NCBI GenBank assembly: GCA_021372945.1 | Contig: JAJFTK010000110.1 | Location: 1-52,236 of the forward strand | DNA from: Planctomycetaceae bacterium | GTDB lineage: Bacteria; Planctomycetota; Phycisphaerae; Sedimentisphaerales; Anaerohalosphaeraceae | Reading direction: 5' to 3' | Length of the DNA: 52,236 nt | In this document: piece by piece, positions 50,143 to 52,236 of the stretch | Layout of the letters: the number at the start of each line of letters is the position of its first letter | Numbering within the stretch: position 1 is the first letter of the stretch | Notes under the pieces: generated by a model | What the model was told of the DNA's origin: nothing | The model's database searches: none | Seen by the model: the letters and a program-made list of their open reading frames with translations, nothing else | Made by a program: the position numbers and the translations under genes

Positions 50143-51720
50143 TTATCGCTTGATCAACTTGCACGGATGCTTGGCAATGATCACGCTCAACGTATCCGCT
50201 TTCAGCCGTTCCTGCACCAACTGTTCGAGCTGCGCGATATTCCCGCATGGATCGATCACATCCACATTGTCAACCCCACAGGCCCTGCACAAAGCTGCCA
50301 AATCAAGCTGTTTTGTCGGCTCGTTGCGGATGGTCAGACCCGTCGCCGGATGCTGCTGACCGCCCGTCATCGCCGTCGTCGAATTATCGAGAATCAAAAC
50401 AATGCCTTTGGATTTATTGTACACCGCGTTGATCAGTCCGGTAACGCCTGAATGCACAAACGTGCTGTCCCCTATGACGCCCACGATCTTCTCTCCCGGA
50501 TGCGCCCGCCGTAAGCCTTCCTGCAGCGTCACGCCCGCGCCCATGCAGATGCACGTGTGCAGCGAAGACGTCGGCGGCATCGACGCCAGCGTATAGCAGC
50601 CGATATCGCCGGCCACGAACACGCCCAGCTTCTTGAGCACGCTGAACGACGCCCAATGCGGACAGCCCGCGCACAGCCGCGGCGGCCGCGACGGCAGCGA
50701 CGGCGTTTCATCCTTTGCCTGGCCGCTGACCGCATCCTCCAGCACCGCCGGCCCAAGCTCGCCCTGCCGAAATGAAGGATGTCTGAACTTGGCCTTCCTG
50801 ATCCCAAGCTGTTTGACATGGTCCTCGATGAATGGGTCCAGTTCCTCCACCACAACAAGCTTCTTCACCTGCCCCGCGAATTCGCTGATCTTTTCATCGC
50901 AGAACGGGTACAAAAATCCAAGCTTCAGAAAAGAAGCGTCCGGGTACGTCTCTTTCAGATATAGATAGCTGATGCCGCCCGTAATAAAACCAAGGCTTGT
51001 ATCTTTCAGCTCGACCTTATTGAACTTGCTCTTTTCGCTGGCCGCCCGCAGCTTCTCCAGCCGTTTCTCAATAAAGTCATGCCGTCGCCGGGCATTCGCC
51101 GGCGTCATGACATACTTGGCTGCGTCGATCCGCAGCGGCTTGCTCTCAACCGGCACGCGCGGCCCCACCGCCACGTCTTCTTTGGTATGCGAAACCCGCG
51201 TCGTCATGTGGATGATCACCGGCGTGTCGAATTTCTCGCTGATCGCCAACGCCTCGGCCACCATCTGCCGAGCCTCCGATGGGCTCGACGGCTCCAGCAC
51301 CGGCAGCTTGGCATAGATCCCCACCCAGCGCGTATCCTGCTCGTTCTGTGAGCTGTGCATGCCCGGGTCGTCGCACACCACCACCACGAAACCCGCCTCA
51401 ACCCCCGCGTACGCCGACGTCATCAGCGGGTCCATCGCCACGTTGAGCCCGACGTGCTTGCAGGCAAACAGGCTGCGTACTCCGCCCACCGCCGCGCCGT
51501 AGGCCACCTCGTACGCCACCTTTTCATTCACCGACCACTGGACATCGACTTCGCTGTAGGTTGCCAGCGTCTCCAGTATCTCCGTTGAAGGCGTCCCAGG
51601 GTAAGCGGCCGCGACCGCAAGACCCGCCTCCCACGCCCCATGCGCCAAGGCTTCGTTACCCGAAAGAAACAATCGTTGTGCTTGTATCGCCGGCATCTTG
51701 CCGGCATTTGCTTTTGCCAT
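50143..51720 (-). CDS. iorA: Indolepyruvate ferredoxin oxidoreductase, alpha subunit, lacking the ferredoxin domain
   Basis: IorA binds thiamine diphosphate and holds the active site. The 525-residue protein has the pyrimidine-domain start FLSGNEALAHGAWEAGLAVAAAYPGTPSTEI, the CAGCPHWASF segment, and the cofactor-binding GDIGCYTL...MGAGVTLQEG and GDSTFVHSG. It ends at AKHPCKLIKR, where the family normally goes on for about 70 residues with two [4Fe-4S] clusters; no cysteine-rich frame follows. Start: ATG 51720 is taken; residues 6-11 (NAGKMP) are encoded by a palindromic repeat, so the ATG at residue 9 may be the older start. Confidence 0.92.
   Translation of the reverse strand: MAKANAGKMPAIQAQRLFLSGNEALAHGAWEAGLAVAAAYPGTPSTEILETLATYSEVDVQWSVNEKVAYEVAYGAAVGGVRSLFACKHVGLNVAMDPLMTSAYAGVEAGFVVVVCDDPGMHSSQNEQDTRWVGIYAKLPVLEPSSPSEARQMVAEALAISEKFDTPVIIHMTTRVSHTKEDVAVGPRVPVESKPLRIDAAKYVMTPANARRRHDFIEKRLEKLRAASEKSKFNKVELKDTSLGFITGGISYLYLKETYPDASFLKLGFLYPFCDEKISEFAGQVKKLVVVEELDPFIEDHVKQLGIRKAKFRHPSFRQGELGPAVLEDAVSGQAKDETPSLPSRPPRLCAGCPHWASFSVLKKLGVFVAGDIGCYTLASMPPTSSLHTCICMGAGVTLQEGLRRAHPGEKIVGVIGDSTFVHSGVTGLINAVYNKSKGIVLILDNSTTAMTGGQQHPATGLTIRNEPTKQLDLAALCRACGVDNVDVIDPCGNIAQLEQLVQERLKADTLSVIIAKHPCKLIKR
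51688..51705. repeat. Palindromic repeat within the iorA start (CGCCGGCATCTTGCCGGC)
   Basis: An 18-base element nearly palindromic about its centre. It lies within the first codons of iorA. Two relatives follow upstream at 51751-51768 (CGCAGGCATCTTGCCCGT) and 51781-51797 (CAGGGGCATCTGCCCGT). Confidence 0.65.
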
Positions 51721-51750
51721 AGATAAGATACCCATTCTCATGTTCGGTGA

Positions 51751-51797
51751 CGCAGGCATCTTGCCCGTGTTTTTTCGTTACAGGGGCATCTGCCCGT
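51751..51797. repeat. Two palindromic repeats in the iorA leader
   Basis: CGCAGGCATCTTGCCCGT (51751-51768) and CAGGGGCATCTGCCCGT (51781-51797) are successive copies of the element that also lies inside the iorA start and, in varied form, at 46268. They stand in the transcribed leader between the promoter and the iorA start. Confidence 0.65.
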
Positions 51798-51859
51798 GTA
51801 GTTAGCTAAAACTTTAGTGCACCCTTACACGTTGATGCTCTGAAATGCAAAACAAAAAG

Positions 51860-51886
51860 ATTATCCGATTGGCCCGTTCCGGTCAA
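51860..51886 (-). promoter_or_regulatory. Candidate promoter of the iorAB-paaK cluster
   Basis: On the minus strand TTGACC (51881-51886) and GATAAT (51860-51865) are 15 bases apart; both boxes match at 5 of 6 but the spacing is short. The leader to iorA would be about 130 bases. The rest of 51760-52097 shows no credible gene; it is AT-rich and holds the two repeats. Confidence 0.5.
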
Positions 51887-52141
51887 GAAAAAACGCATTT
51901 TTACCCAGATTTTAACCGTTTTTTTAGCGCTTGCGCGAATTCGGACGGTAAAACTCTGCTTGATTCATGTTGCGCCGACTCCCGTTGCATTTGTAATTGG
52001 CCCCCTATATTCTTTATCTGCGCAACCCGACATTTTTTTGCGTTCGGATCGAGAAATATTTGAAACGTTTCTGTTAACCGCCAGAGGCTCTTCTTTCGGC
52101 TCTTCCGGTAAATGCGTTGGTGTGTTGCTAAAAAAAGACAT

Positions 52142-52191
52142 GGCTTTATGATAGGTGGAAAAAAATAAACCACCTATTGGAGTATAAAGCC
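52142..52191 (+). repeat. Inverted repeat just before the transposase start
   Basis: GGCTTTAT and ATAGGTGG (52142-52158) pair with CCACCTAT and ATAAAGCC (52170-52191), giving an interrupted 16-base-pair stem that ends directly at the ATG. It could mask the ribosome site (GGAG at 52179-52182) and limit transposase translation. Confidence 0.6.
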
Positions 52192-52236
52192 ATGTCCAAC
52201 AGTCTCTTGTATCATACTTTTGGTATTCGTTCTGTG
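52192..52236 (+). CDS. ISL3-family transposase, N-terminal fragment
   Basis: Only 15 residues are visible, MSNSLLYHTFGIRSV, before the window ends. The S-LLYH-FG-R pattern matches the N-terminus of ISL3-type transposases that I know from planctomycetes, and the GGCTCTTC end upstream agrees. TTGGAG lies 9 bases before the ATG. The identification rests on a short stretch and needs the rest of the gene. Confidence 0.65.
   Translation, partial: MSNSLLYHTFGIRSV

Larger units (their letters stand above)
52098..52236 (+). mobile_element. Left end of an ISL3-like insertion sequence (partial)
   Basis: A terminal sequence starting GGCTCTTCCGGTAAATGCG at 52098 resembles ISL3-family inverted repeats, which begin GGCTCTT. 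It is followed within 95 bases by the transposase start and cut by the window edge. A second GGCTCTTC at 52086-52093 makes the exact outer boundary uncertain. The opposite end and target duplication are outside the window. Confidence 0.6.

Noticed and set aside
51845..52173. Short frames of 60-90 codons on both strands between iorA and the insertion sequence
   Set aside because: No ribosome sites, AT-rich composition and no recognisable similarity; they overlap a promoter candidate and the IS end.

Overview
The window suggests a planctomycete, probably of the Phycisphaerae lineage. This is an inference from the style of the ribosomal proteins, RpoB and EF-Tu, a PEP-CTERM sorting signal, a CE15 esterase, an ISL3-like transposase start, and generally GC-rich coding DNA with many small palindromic intergenic repeats. 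No 16S rRNA gene is present to settle it.

Layout, described in the direction of transcription. From 36642 down to 2431 almost everything lies on the minus strand and forms one nearly unbroken information-processing supercluster: tRNA-Thr, tuf, rpmG, tRNA-Trp, secE, nusG, rplK, rplA, rplJ, rplL, rpoB, rpoC, rpsL, rpsG, fusA, then the S10, spc and alpha operons (rpsJ to rplQ, including secY, adk, map, infA and rpmJ), then a HIT-family hydrolase and an initiator tRNA. Internal punctuation is visible: hairpin terminators after tuf, between rplL and rpoB, after rpsG and after the initiator tRNA, and promoter-like sites before tRNA-Thr/tuf and before rpsJ. Beyond it lie accB-accC with their own promoter, and the start of an unknown gene at the left edge.

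Right of the cluster is an accessory region: an exported HEAT-repeat protein (minus), a divergent plus-strand ettA, a damaged PEP-CTERM gene, a small tautomerase, a repeat-rich spacer, a protein made of two copies of one domain, a small membrane protein, a CE15-type esterase, a lipoprotein and hisA. Upstream of hisA on the same strand is a set for aryl-ketoacid/arylacetate metabolism: iorA, iorB, and two pairs of phenylacetate-CoA ligase plus ACT-domain protein. The right edge enters an ISL3-like insertion sequence.

The most striking observation is a roughly 225-residue insertion in RpoB, just before the conserved YDGRTGE segment. It is encoded by DNA of visibly lower GC than the rest of rpoB and carries a sequence resembling a GIY-YIG nuclease core (GVY, YFG, then NLKERL..HF). 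Other points of interest are an rplV product with an N-terminal HTH-like extension, an IorA that lacks the usual C-terminal ferredoxin domain, and several families of short dispersed repeats, two of which run into coding sequence.
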